Shown here: piece after piece, positions 48,338 to 57,102 of the stretch
How the letters are laid out: every line of letters begins with the position of its first letter
How positions within the stretch are numbered: the stretch's first letter is position 1
Source of the DNA: Anaerostipes sp.
GTDB taxonomy: Bacteria > Bacillota > Clostridia > Lachnospirales > Lachnospiraceae
Direction of reading: 5' to 3'
DNA: 64,000 bases
Assembly (NCBI RefSeq): GCF_018381315.1
Contig: NZ_JAGZSD010000002.1
Location: forward strand, 1 to 64,000
The notes under the pieces: generated by a model
What the model saw: only the letters and a program-made list of their open reading frames with translations
Databases searched by the model: none
What the model was told of the DNA's origin: nothing
Made by a program: the position numbers and the translations under genes

Positions 48338-50722
48338 ATGAAAAAAAGAAAGGGAAATTTTCGGAAAAGAATGTTTGCGCTGCTGCTTGTAGCAGGTATA
48401 GTGTCAAACTCCGTATCGGTCTGTGTACCGGCGCAGGAGGGAAGCGGGGCGCTGCAGAGCGTCAGCGGGAATAGCACGGAACAGGCGAAGGAAGAGACGG
48501 AGCCTGTGGAGGAAACCGAACCCGGAGAAACGGAAAAAGTGGTAGAGGACACCGCGATGGCGGGACAGGAGGACACAGAACCGGAGACGGAGGAAAAAAT
48601 GCCGGAGAACGTCAGCCAAAATACCGCAGCGGACGAAACACATGCTGCGGAGAGTACAGAGGACATTCGTGTCCCGGCAGCTGCAGCGGATGCTTATAAA
48701 GCGGCAAGAGGCAGGAGTACTTCTAAGAATTATAATACAGACACTGCGATTGGCGGCGATTGCAGCAAGAATGGCGATGGTACGCTGGCATGGACTTTCG
48801 ACAGTACAGCCGGTACGCTGACGATTACCGGAAGCGGAGAGATGAAGGATAATGCCTGCAGGCCGTCAGGCGGCTGCTGGTATAATTACAAGGACAGTAT
48901 AAAATCGGTGGTCATTTCCGGTGCGGTGAGTATCGGTATGAATGCGTTTTATGACTGTACCAATCTGGAAAGCGTGACTATACCGGAGAGTGTGCAGACG
49001 ATAGATATTGCTGCTTTTAAGAGCTGCAGCAGTCTGGACAATGTGACCATACCGGGCAGTGCGACGATCACAGGTTTTTCAGTGTTTGCTGACTGCAGCA
49101 GTTTGAAAACGCTGACCATACAGGATGGAGCAAATATCACAGATAGCCGGGTGTTTGAGAATTGTACCAGCCTGACGAAAGTGACCATACCGGGCAGTGT
49201 GCAGAACATACAAAAAAGCACATTTGAAGGTTGTACATCACTGGAAAGCGTGACCATAGCGGACGGGGTGCAGACCATAGGGAACAGTGCATTCAGTGAC
49301 TGCAAAGCCCTGACGGGAATCACCATACCGGGCAGTGTGACAAGCATAGACTGGTATGCGTTTAATAGGTGTACCAGCTTGGCGAAGGTATTCTTTCAAG
49401 GCACAGACACAATCCCTGCCGTAGATAGCTCTGTTTTCTATAGCTGCCCGTGTGTGGCAGGAAATACAAAGGGGCTTATTGTCCCTGCCGGAAAGCTGGC
49501 GGATTATGAGAACAAATTTGAATCTTCGCTTGCACCGCATATTACAGACGGCACATATACCGTAACTGTTAAGGAAGGAACCGTCAGCGGCGGAACAGGC
49601 AGTGCAAATTATACACCAGGAACCACCGTAACAATCAAGGCAAATGCCCCTGCAGTCGGAAAGCAGTTTGACAAGTGGGTGGTAAACAGCGGAAGCGTGA
49701 CCTTAGCTTCTTCTACGAGTTCTGCCACAACCTTTATTATGCCGGAAAGTGCGGTAACTGTGACGGCGACATATAAAGACGGGCATACACATGTCTATGG
49801 GAAAGAGTGGCAGAAAAACGGGACACAGCATTGGAAAACATGCTCCTGCGGAGATGAAAAAGACAGGGCGGACCACGATTTTGGAAGCTGGGTAACCGAT
49901 CAGGAGGCAACAGAAACTGTTTCGGGAACCAGGCACAGAGAATGTCAGACATGCGGTTATAAGGAAACGGGAACCATTCCTGCAGCTGGAACCGGAACCG
50001 TTACCCCGGAAGTTAAGCCGGGGAATAATGCTCCGGCAGCCAGCATTTCCACCCCGAAATCAGAGCTGGAAGAGATGCTCCTGACAGAAGAAGAAAAGCG
50101 GCAGGTACAGGATGGAATCAATATCCGGATTGTCCTTGAATTAAAGGATGCAGAAAATACCGTGAGCAATTCGGATAAGGAGAGTATGAAGCAGGCATTA
50201 AATGGTTTTACAGTTGGACAATACCTGGATATTGACCTGTATAAGCTGGTAGGGAAAAAGCGCACGGATATAGCCGAGACGCCAAAGAAGATAAGCATCG
50301 TCATGACTGTGCCGGAAAGCCTGAGAAACAGAGACAGCGGCAGAACAAGGACATTTGCGGTAGCCCGGGTACATAACGGCAGGACAGAGATTTTGAACGA
50401 TGTGGACAGCAGCCCAGATACTATTACCATAGAAACAGACCGCTTCTCCACCTACGCAATCGTTTATAAAGATGCATCAGGCAATGACGATAACGGCAGC
50501 CATGGCAGCAGCACCAATAACAATAGCGATAATCGTGACAGCAGTCATAACAACTCTGACAAAAACGGCATAAAAACAGATTCGGCAAAGGACGATGTGC
50601 CAAAGACAGGGGATTACACATCGGCAGAGCTGTATGCCGCCCTTGCGATGATTGCCGGATTTGCCTGTCTGCTTTTGTATTTTTCAGACCGCAGAAGAGG
50701 CATAAGCGAGGAAACCAAGTAA
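48338..50722 (+). CDS. BspA-like leucine-rich-repeat cell-wall protein with sortase signal
   Basis: The 794-residue protein has a signal peptide (1-31), a Glu/Thr-rich linker (35-105), five or six LRR_5 repeats of 23-24 residues (about 180-390; for example VTIPESVQTIDIAAFKSCSSL), an InlB B-repeat-like module (about 405-480; KQFDKWVVNSG), a Cys-rich HTHVYG...CSCGDEK...CQTCGYKETG module (485-545), a ZU5-like domain (about 585-715), a Ser/Asn/Asp linker, and VPKTG-type sortase signal followed by a membrane helix and DRRRG. It is a surface adhesin candidate. Confidence 0.9.
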   Translation: MKKRKGNFRKRMFALLLVAGIVSNSVSVCVPAQEGSGALQSVSGNSTEQAKEETEPVEETEPGETEKVVEDTAMAGQEDTEPETEEKMPENVSQNTAADETHAAESTEDIRVPAAAADAYKAARGRSTSKNYNTDTAIGGDCSKNGDGTLAWTFDSTAGTLTITGSGEMKDNACRPSGGCWYNYKDSIKSVVISGAVSIGMNAFYDCTNLESVTIPESVQTIDIAAFKSCSSLDNVTIPGSATITGFSVFADCSSLKTLTIQDGANITDSRVFENCTSLTKVTIPGSVQNIQKSTFEGCTSLESVTIADGVQTIGNSAFSDCKALTGITIPGSVTSIDWYAFNRCTSLAKVFFQGTDTIPAVDSSVFYSCPCVAGNTKGLIVPAGKLADYENKFESSLAPHITDGTYTVTVKEGTVSGGTGSANYTPGTTVTIKANAPAVGKQFDKWVVNSGSVTLASSTSSATTFIMPESAVTVTATYKDGHTHVYGKEWQKNGTQHWKTCSCGDEKDRADHDFGSWVTDQEATETVSGTRHRECQTCGYKETGTIPAAGTGTVTPEVKPGNNAPAASISTPKSELEEMLLTEEEKRQVQDGINIRIVLELKDAENTVSNSDKESMKQALNGFTVGQYLDIDLYKLVGKKRTDIAETPKKISIVMTVPESLRNRDSGRTRTFAVARVHNGRTEILNDVDSSPDTITIETDRFSTYAIVYKDASGNDDNGSHGSSTNNNSDNRDSSHNNSDKNGIKTDSAKDDVPKTGDYTSAELYAALAMIAGFACLLLYFSDRRRGISEETK

Positions 50723-50806
50723 GAGTTTGCCGCAGGAATTGCTGTATGGGCAAAAGCTGCTGAAAAGCAGTACAGGAAAAGAGACTTTTTCAGGAGACGT
50801 AAGTGG

Positions 50807-50843
50807 ATGCAGGTGTTCTGTCTAACAGACACCTGCATTTTTA
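50807..50843 (+). terminator. Rho-independent terminator
   Basis: ATGCAGGTGT and ACACCTGCAT with an inner CTG/CAG stem (50807-50838), followed by TTTTT. It ends the LRR protein transcript and separates the G+C-richer patch from the next operon. TATATTATAATGG around 50920-50932 is the likely -10 region of that operon. Confidence 0.85.
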
Positions 50844-50949
50844 CATCTGCAGATACGATACAAAAGCAGCGCAATTCTCAGGTTAATTAAATTAACATGT
50901 TTTCATAAAAATGCATTTATATTATAATGGTTCCATACGGAGGTATGAC

Positions 50950-51624
50950 ATGCGCCTGTTAATTGTAGAAGATGAAAAAGATTTAAGGAATATATTAAAA
51001 AAGAAATTGACGAAAGAGCATTATACAGTGGATGACTGCGGAAATGGATTGGAAGCACTGGATTATATCACTATGGCAGATTATGACGGGATGATCCTCG
51101 ATATTATGCTTCCGGGGCTTGACGGACTGGAATTGCTTAAAAGGATCCGCAGTGAGGGCAATGACACACCCGTGTTGTTTTTGACTGCAAGAGACGGTAT
51201 TGAAGACCGTGTGAAAGGTCTGGACCTTGGAGCAGACGACTATCTTGTAAAACCTTTTTCATTTGATGAATTGATGGCAAGAGTACGGGTCATGATGCGG
51301 AGAAAACCGTCTTTTATATCAAACCGTCTGTCAATCGCTGATCTTGTTTTAGACTGTAAGACGAAAGAGGTAACCAGAGCCGGCCAGAAGATTTTACTTT
51401 CCAGCAAAGAATTTATGGTGCTTGAATATATGCTCAGGCATCAGAATATTGTGCTGTCCAGGGATCAGATCGAGCAGCATGCATGGAATTATGATTTTGA
51501 AGGCGGATCAAATGTGGTCGATGTTTACATCCGTTATCTGAGGAAAAAAGTCGATGAAGGATTCGGGTGCAGACTGATCCATACCGTGCGGGGAGTGGGA
51601 TACGTGCTGAGGGAAGAAGAATGA
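50950..51624 (+). CDS. OmpR-family response regulator
   Basis: The protein (224 residues from ATG 50950 after GGAGG) has a receiver (VEDEKD at residue 5, Asp51 in MILDIMLPG, Lys in VKPFSFDEL) and a winged-helix effector (SSKEFMVLEYMLRHQNIVLSRDQI ... VRGVGYVLRE). Its stop overlaps the kinase start (ATGA). The three-gene unit regulator-kinase-symporter suggests control of the transporter by its own sensor. Confidence 0.93.
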   Translation: MRLLIVEDEKDLRNILKKKLTKEHYTVDDCGNGLEALDYITMADYDGMILDIMLPGLDGLELLKRIRSEGNDTPVLFLTARDGIEDRVKGLDLGADDYLVKPFSFDELMARVRVMMRRKPSFISNRLSIADLVLDCKTKEVTRAGQKILLSSKEFMVLEYMLRHQNIVLSRDQIEQHAWNYDFEGGSNVVDVYIRYLRKKVDEGFGCRLIHTVRGVGYVLREEE

Positions 51625-52982
51625 AGAGATTTTCAATAAAGAAAAAGGTAACGCTGTGGTATACGGGCATGATTGCTGTCGTACTGGCAGCAGTATTTGC
51701 AGGAGTACTTATTTTTATCAACCAGCTTGAACTGTCCAAAACTGAGGAAGATCTGCAGGGAGCAGTGGCAGATTTTGCAGACGAGTTTGAGTTCCAAAAC
51801 GGAACTTATTATCTGAACCCGGAGGTGGATTATTATGATGACGGCGTCATGTTCTGCATCTATGATCAGGACGGAAGGCTTCTTCACGGAAGTATGCCGG
51901 TAGAATTTCCTAAAGATCTAAGGCTTCAGTCTCATGAGGTAAGGAATATTAAACAGGGCAGCAAGCAGTGGATGGTTTATGATGCTTCCTATCAATACGG
52001 AACGGGAAAAGCAATATGGGTCAGAGGTATTGCCTCTATTCATGGCATGGAGCAGGTTATGCGTTTGGTTATGCTGGCTTTTGCGGCTGTATATCCGCTT
52101 TTAATCCTTGCCATAGGCATGATCGGATATATTATGACGAAGAAAGCGTTAAAGCCGGTGGATGATATATGTACCACTGCGGAGGAGATCAGCAGCGGGG
52201 CAGATCTGTCAAAGCGGCTCTTAGTGCCGAGGACGGAAGATGAGATGCATCAGCTGACATGCACGTTTAATGAGATGTTTGACCGCTTGGAAGCATCCTT
52301 TGAGGATGAGAAGCAGTTTACATCCGATGTCTCCCACGAACTCAGGACGCCGGTATCTGTGATTATAGCTGAATGCGAGTACATTTTGGAAGATGACAGT
52401 GTCACTGAGGAAGACAAACATGAGATCCGCATTGTGCTCCGTCAGGCGAAAAAGATGTCTGATCTCATCGCGCAGCTTTTAATGATCGCCCGGTGCGAGA
52501 GGGGGAAGGAAAATTTCCAGTTTGAGGCTGTAGACATGAGCATGCTGGCAGAGATGACTCTGGAAGAGCTGTCCGGACAGGCAGAAGAGAAAAAGATCCA
52601 TCTTCTGAGCGAGATTGAACCCGGACTTATGGCAAAAGGAGACCAGATGCTGCTGACCAGGATGCTGATTAATCTGGTAGAGAATTCCATTCAGTATGGA
52701 AAAAGAAATGGGATCGTAAAAGTATCTCTTTTCAGCAAAAACGGAAAGATCAGAGGAATTGTAAAGGATGACGGGCAGGGCATCGGATCTGAGCACTTGG
52801 ATAAGATATGGAATCGTTTTTACCGGGCAGACAGGAGCAGAAACAGTCAAAGTCAAGAGAGGGGTACCGGTCTGGGCTTGTCTATGGTAAGATGGATTGT
52901 CAGGATACATGAAGGGCAGATATGGGTAAAAAGTAAGGAAGGAGAAGGTTCAGAATTTATCTTTGAATTAAAGGAAATGTAA
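51621..52982 (+). CDS. Membrane sensor histidine kinase with HAMP domain
   Basis: The protein (453 residues from ATG 51621) has two membrane helices (about 12-34 and 150-175) around an extracellular domain of about 115 residues, a HAMP linker, the phospho-acceptor His239 in DVSHELRTPVSVI, and a HATPase domain (NLVENSIQYGK; GTGLGLSMVRWIV). It is of the CssS/ArlS-like class. The symporter gene starts 3 bases after it; a transporter substrate as signal is a reasonable inference. Confidence 0.92.
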   Translation: MKRFSIKKKVTLWYTGMIAVVLAAVFAGVLIFINQLELSKTEEDLQGAVADFADEFEFQNGTYYLNPEVDYYDDGVMFCIYDQDGRLLHGSMPVEFPKDLRLQSHEVRNIKQGSKQWMVYDASYQYGTGKAIWVRGIASIHGMEQVMRLVMLAFAAVYPLLILAIGMIGYIMTKKALKPVDDICTTAEEISSGADLSKRLLVPRTEDEMHQLTCTFNEMFDRLEASFEDEKQFTSDVSHELRTPVSVIIAECEYILEDDSVTEEDKHEIRIVLRQAKKMSDLIAQLLMIARCERGKENFQFEAVDMSMLAEMTLEELSGQAEEKKIHLLSEIEPGLMAKGDQMLLTRMLINLVENSIQYGKRNGIVKVSLFSKNGKIRGIVKDDGQGIGSEHLDKIWNRFYRADRSRNSQSQERGTGLGLSMVRWIVRIHEGQIWVKSKEGEGSEFIFELKEM

Positions 52983-52984
52983 TT

Positions 52985-54355
52985 ATGGAAAAGAGAGAAA
53001 AGTTTTCGTCTAGGATTGGATTTATTTTAATATCGGCAGGGTGTGCCATAGGAATCGGAAATGTGTGGAGGTTTCCATTTGTGACCGGGCAGTATGGAGG
53101 GGCTGCATTTGTGCTGGTTTATTTGTTTTTCCTGTTTGCTCTGGGACTGCCGATCATGGTTATGGAGTTTTCGGTGGGACGTGCCAGCCAGAGGAGCATT
53201 GCAACCTCATTTCAGACATTGGAGCCGGAAGGGACAAAGTGGCATTGGTACAGCTATTTCGGAATGGCAGGAAATTATCTTCTGATGATGTTTTATACAA
53301 CGGTTGCAGGATGGATGATCAGCTATTTCTTTAAAATGCTGAAAGGCGACTTTGTAGGGAAAAATCCGAAGCAGGTGGAGGCTGTGTTCGGGGATCTGTT
53401 ATCCAGGCCGGAAGTGCTGATCTTCTGGATGATGGTTGTTATTATTGTTGGATTTTTGATCTGTTCGTTAGGACTGCAGAACGGTGTAGAAAAGATTACC
53501 ACAGTTATGATGTCCTGCTTGTTTTTAGTCATTCTTGTGCTGGTAATAAGATCGGTTACACTGCCGGGAGCATCAAAAGGACTGTCTTTTTATCTTGTGC
53601 CGGATTTCCAGGCTATGAAGGAACAGGGGATTATGAAAGTTGTCTCGGCGGCTATGGGACAGGCCTTCTTTACCTTGAGTCTTGGGATCGGGGCTATAGC
53701 AATCTTCGGAAGCTACATAGACCGGTCTTACCGGCTGACGGGGGAAGCTGTCAGTGTGGCAGTATTGGATACGCTTGTTGCCCTCATGTCAGGCCTGATT
53801 ATCTTCCCGGCCTGCTTTGCCTTCGGCGTGCGGCCGGACAGCGGGCCCAATTTGGTGTTTATCACACTGCCAAATGTATTTAATGAGATGCCGGGTTCCA
53901 GAATATGGGGAGCATTGTTCTTTCTTTTTATGTCCTTTGCAGCATTGTCGACCATCATTGCAGTCTTCCAGAATATTATTTCTTTCGCACAGGACCTGTG
54001 GGGATGGACAATAAAGAAAGCAAGCATTTTCAATGGAGTACTGATCAGTATTTTGTCACTTCCATGCGCACTTGGGTTTAATGTATGGAGCCACATCATG
54101 CCGTTTGGGGCAAACAGTACGATTCAGGATCTGGAAGATTTTATTGTGAGCAATAATATCCTTCCGCTGGGGTCTCTGGTTTATCTGCTGTTTTGTGTTA
54201 CCAAGTACGGATGGGGCTGGAAGAATTTTAACGATGAAGCCAATGCAGGAAAAGGTATTAAATATCCGGCATGGACGAGAAAATATGTTACGTTCATTCT
54301 GCCGCTGATCGTCATCTTCATTTTTGTACAGGGATATATAGAAAAATTCAGATAG
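52985..54355 (+). CDS. Neurotransmitter:sodium symporter (NSS/SNF) family transporter, second copy
   Basis: The 456-residue protein has the NSS start (FSSRIGFILISAGCAIGIGNVWRFPF, residues 8-33) and about 12 hydrophobic segments. It is clearly a distinct member from the one at 364-1719 (for example CAIGIGNVW versus SAVGLGNIW). Cotranscribed with an OmpR/kinase pair. Substrate unknown, presumably an amino acid or amine. Confidence 0.9.
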   Translation: MEKREKFSSRIGFILISAGCAIGIGNVWRFPFVTGQYGGAAFVLVYLFFLFALGLPIMVMEFSVGRASQRSIATSFQTLEPEGTKWHWYSYFGMAGNYLLMMFYTTVAGWMISYFFKMLKGDFVGKNPKQVEAVFGDLLSRPEVLIFWMMVVIIVGFLICSLGLQNGVEKITTVMMSCLFLVILVLVIRSVTLPGASKGLSFYLVPDFQAMKEQGIMKVVSAAMGQAFFTLSLGIGAIAIFGSYIDRSYRLTGEAVSVAVLDTLVALMSGLIIFPACFAFGVRPDSGPNLVFITLPNVFNEMPGSRIWGALFFLFMSFAALSTIIAVFQNIISFAQDLWGWTIKKASIFNGVLISILSLPCALGFNVWSHIMPFGANSTIQDLEDFIVSNNILPLGSLVYLLFCVTKYGWGWKNFNDEANAGKGIKYPAWTRKYVTFILPLIVIFIFVQGYIEKFR

Positions 54356-54404
54356 AATTAAGAACGAAGTGGGAACCATGTACACTTTGTGCGACAAATG
54401 CAAT

Positions 54405-54442
54405 AAAAAAGGTCTTGGAGAAACGGCTCCAAGGCCTTTTTT
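54405..54442. terminator. Bidirectional terminator
   Basis: A 16-bp stem (54405-54420 with 54427-54442, one G-T pair) with a 6-base loop and A6/T6 ends. It serves the symporter and the opposing hydrolase gene. Confidence 0.93.
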
Positions 54443-54452
54443 GCGGACATTT

Positions 54453-55295
54453 TTACAGGAAAATTACCCTGCCTGTTTTCATATAGTGTACTTTGTCTTT
54501 CATTGTTTCTTTTAATATGCCAAAGGCAGGAATCCCGGTGCAGTGCCCGGTATAGACCCCCAGGAGATCCAGGGCAAGCAGCTGTTCTCCCAGCCGTCTG
54601 ATTTCTTTAGGGCTGCCGCTCATGCTGTGTGCACCCCGGAGTCCCATAGTATGGAAGCCCCCGAATACATAGGAAACTTTTTTCCCGGTAGCCTTCATGG
54701 CCCGGTTGACTTCTTTGATAATAGAAACCACGCCTGCATGGCAGCAGCTGTTGAACATTACAAGATCGTGTTCACGCTCAAAGACCAGACTTTGTTCATG
54801 ACGGAAATCATCCGGCGTAAATCCATGTTTAGTCCTCAGATACATGTGACCTTTGCGTCCCTTTTCAGAAAGGCCGTGTATACTATGGGAGATTACCCAG
54901 ACACCGGGTTCTGCCTCTGTAATGCCGGAGACAAAACACAGACGGCTCCGGTATTCTTCTAAAAGTCCTTTTGGTATTCCGATATACTTCCGGAAAAACA
55001 GAACTTTGGAATAACAGTTTTCCAGGGCTTCTTTCTGCAGATAAAGCGGGGTTTTAGAATTCCTGGCGAAGAATTCCCTGAAGCCTCCGGAATGGTCATA
55101 ATGAGCATGAGACAGAAAAGCTGCATCGACTTTTGACAGATCTACATCCATCTGTTCTGCATTCTGCAAAAACTTGCCGGAGGCTCCTGTATCCAAAAGA
55201 TAACTGCGTCCTTTGTATTCAATGTTTATGGCCAGTCCATGTTCTTTTAAGAGAGCGTCCGGGGCCTGATTTTCAATAAGAATTGTAACTTTCAT
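54453..55295 (-). CDS. Metallo-beta-lactamase-fold hydrolase
   Basis: The 280-residue protein has the MBL zinc motif SHAHYDHSGG (near residue 60), a GxCCHxG-type His segment (NSCCHAGVV), and the C-terminal GGFHTMG and TGHCTG. This is the archaeal DHPS-like subgroup (related to a beta-RFAP-phosphate synthase), whose members in bacteria have unknown substrates. It follows the purine-type permease by 24 bases on the same strand, so a link to purine or pterin metabolism is possible. Confidence 0.85.
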   Translation of the reverse strand: MKVTILIENQAPDALLKEHGLAINIEYKGRSYLLDTGASGKFLQNAEQMDVDLSKVDAAFLSHAHYDHSGGFREFFARNSKTPLYLQKEALENCYSKVLFFRKYIGIPKGLLEEYRSRLCFVSGITEAEPGVWVISHSIHGLSEKGRKGHMYLRTKHGFTPDDFRHEQSLVFEREHDLVMFNSCCHAGVVSIIKEVNRAMKATGKKVSYVFGGFHTMGLRGAHSMSGSPKEIRRLGEQLLALDLLGVYTGHCTGIPAFGILKETMKDKVHYMKTGRVIFL

Positions 55296-55319
55296 AGGTT
55301 TTGTCTCCTGTAAAGGCTT

Positions 55320-56708
55320 TTAATCAGCAGGTTTGTCTTTCGGAATAGCTACATTTAAAATAATGGCAACCAGAGCAGCCGGCACGATACCGGAGCCGCC
55401 GAAAATCAGCTGGACTGCCTGGGGCAGGTTGGCCAGTGCATCTGAATTTGCGCCGAGGCCATATCCGAGACCCAGGGCAACGGAGACGATGGTTACCACA
55501 CGGTTGCTTACGCCGTCTTTTGTAATCAGCTGGATACCGCTGACAACGATCGACGCAAACATCATGACAGCAGCACCGCCCAGAACAGACTGCGGCATGA
55601 TGGAAACCAGTGCGGCCAGCTTCGGAAACAGCCCGCAGATCACAAGGAATCCGGCACCCATAGCAATAGAATACAGGTTGACGACCTTTGTCATTCCTAC
55701 AAGCCCTACATTTTGACTGAAGGATGTATTGGGAAGAACTCCGAAGATGGAGGCAAAGGAGGAACCAAGCCCGTCACAGATGACACCGCCGGACAGCTCT
55801 TTGTCTGTGGCTTCCCTTGAAAGACCGCCTTCTGTAATGCCGGATATATCACCTATAGTCTCCACAGAGGTTACGATAAACATAATGGTGATAGGAATGA
55901 CTGCTTTCAGGTCGAAAATAATTTTTACGGGCATAAGTTTGGGGAGAGAAAACCAGCTGGCAGCTGCGACTTTATCCCAGTTTAATACCCAGGAGGCTGT
56001 CTGTACAGCACCCTCGGAATTGGTGTAAGTGTGGGGCAGAAATAACCCGAGAATGCCGCACAGGATATATCCCACAATTACGCCGATTAAGATGGAGGAA
56101 GAGCTGGTCACCCCTTTTGTAAAATGTTTTAAAACAACAATGACAATCAGGACTGTGGCTCCCACAAACAGATTTGGGAGAGAACCGAAATCTCCGGCTC
56201 CTGAACCTCCGCCAAAGGAGTTGATTCCTACGGATATGAGAGATAAACCGATGGCCATAACAACTGTACCCGTGACTACGGAAGGGAAAAATTTTCTGAG
56301 CGGTTTTAAGAACAGTCCGAGGACACCTTCAAAGAGGCCGCCGATCATGCTGGCTCCCAGAATAGCGCCGTAGGCAGCGATTCCGCCTCCCATTGAGGCT
56401 GCCACTCCGGAGCATACGCCGATGAAGCCGGAGCTGGTTCCCATTACTACCGGAAGGCGGGCACCTACAGGTCCGATGGTAAACAGCTGCACAAAGGTTA
56501 CAAGTCCGGCTACCAGCATAGCATTCTGCAGAATGGAAACCTGCAGAGGAGTGCCTGCTCCGATGCCGCAGGCACCGGCGATCAGAATGATCGGAGTAAG
56601 ATTTCCGGCAAACATTGCCAGTACGTGCTGCAGTCCCAATATAACAGCTTGGGGAAGGGGAATCTTCCCTTCCAGGTCATGAGGGGAAGAATACGTTTCG
56701 TTTTTCAT
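55320..56708 (-). CDS. NCS2-family nucleobase permease (uracil/xanthine type)
   Basis: The 462-residue protein has about 13 membrane segments and the NCS2 signature (GVLPNTSFSQNVGLVGMTKV) plus LGLQHVLAMFAGNLTPIIL at the N-terminus. NCS2 permeases of this subgroup (PbuX/UapA-like) bring in xanthine or uric acid; uracil is less likely from the overall style, but I cannot fix the substrate. It is cotranscribed with the metallo-hydrolase. A promoter and a 5'-terminal hairpin precede it. Confidence 0.88.
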   Translation of the reverse strand: MKNETYSSPHDLEGKIPLPQAVILGLQHVLAMFAGNLTPIILIAGACGIGAGTPLQVSILQNAMLVAGLVTFVQLFTIGPVGARLPVVMGTSSGFIGVCSGVAASMGGGIAAYGAILGASMIGGLFEGVLGLFLKPLRKFFPSVVTGTVVMAIGLSLISVGINSFGGGSGAGDFGSLPNLFVGATVLIVIVVLKHFTKGVTSSSSILIGVIVGYILCGILGLFLPHTYTNSEGAVQTASWVLNWDKVAAASWFSLPKLMPVKIIFDLKAVIPITIMFIVTSVETIGDISGITEGGLSREATDKELSGGVICDGLGSSFASIFGVLPNTSFSQNVGLVGMTKVVNLYSIAMGAGFLVICGLFPKLAALVSIMPQSVLGGAAVMMFASIVVSGIQLITKDGVSNRVVTIVSVALGLGYGLGANSDALANLPQAVQLIFGGSGIVPAALVAIILNVAIPKDKPAD

Positions 56709-56740
56709 TTTATTTCTCCTTTTATGTATATAAATAATAA

Positions 56741-56803
56741 GAAAAACGGAGTGTGCCTATGCTGATGCTGCAGGAACATTCTCCGTTTTCTCTTTTTAAA
56801 ATA
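56741..56803 (-). promoter_or_regulatory. Leader hairpin and promoter of the nucleobase permease
   Basis: On the minus strand a promoter TTGACA (56826-56821), 17-base spacer, TATTTT (56803-56798) would start RNA near 56791. The transcript at once forms a 9-10 bp hairpin GAAAACGGAG/CTCCGTTTTTC (56790-56741) with a 29-base loop holding CCTGCAGC and GCATAGG, then U-rich sequence, 33 bases before the start codon. It is not a purine riboswitch by consensus. It may be an attenuator. Confidence 0.55.
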
Positions 56804-56990
56804 GCATAAAGGGTAAAAAATGTCAAAAAATATACTACGGGATGCCAATATAGCAAAAAGTTAAAAGGGAGAATAAAAAGATAAACGGTATAAAAATAGG
56901 AAATATCAGGGTTGCAAAAAGTTTTTATGACAACAAAACCGCCATTTATTACATTGACGCCCAAAAATCTGAGATATGATGTATAATTAA

Positions 56991-57022
56991 TCTAAATTCA
57001 AGGTTCCCTCCCTTGAATTAGA
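56991..57022. other. Palindromic hairpin between permease and murF
   Basis: TCTAAATTCAAGG and CCTTGAATTAGA pair over 12 bp with a one-base bulge. No T run and no nearby coding sequence. The gap 56709-57100 holds no gene; it contains this hairpin, the permease promoter and the terminator at 57061. Confidence 0.4.
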
Positions 57023-57060
57023 GATAACCCTCTCTCACACATTAAGTGTATTTTGGTATA

Positions 57061-57102
57061 ATGAAAGGCCTTCCATCGCCAGGTGGAGGGCCTTTCATTT
57101 TT
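57061..57102. terminator. Terminator at the end of murF
   Basis: A 15-bp stem ATGAAAGGCCTTCCA/TGGAGGGCCTTTCAT with an 8-base loop next to the murF stop. The T run is on the plus-strand side (TTTTT), so the hairpin acts best in that direction; for murF on the minus strand the T stretch is weaker. Confidence 0.65.

Noticed and set aside
56709..56990. Purine riboswitch before the nucleobase permease
   Set aside because: The conserved loop and junction bases of the purine aptamer are not found on the minus strand.
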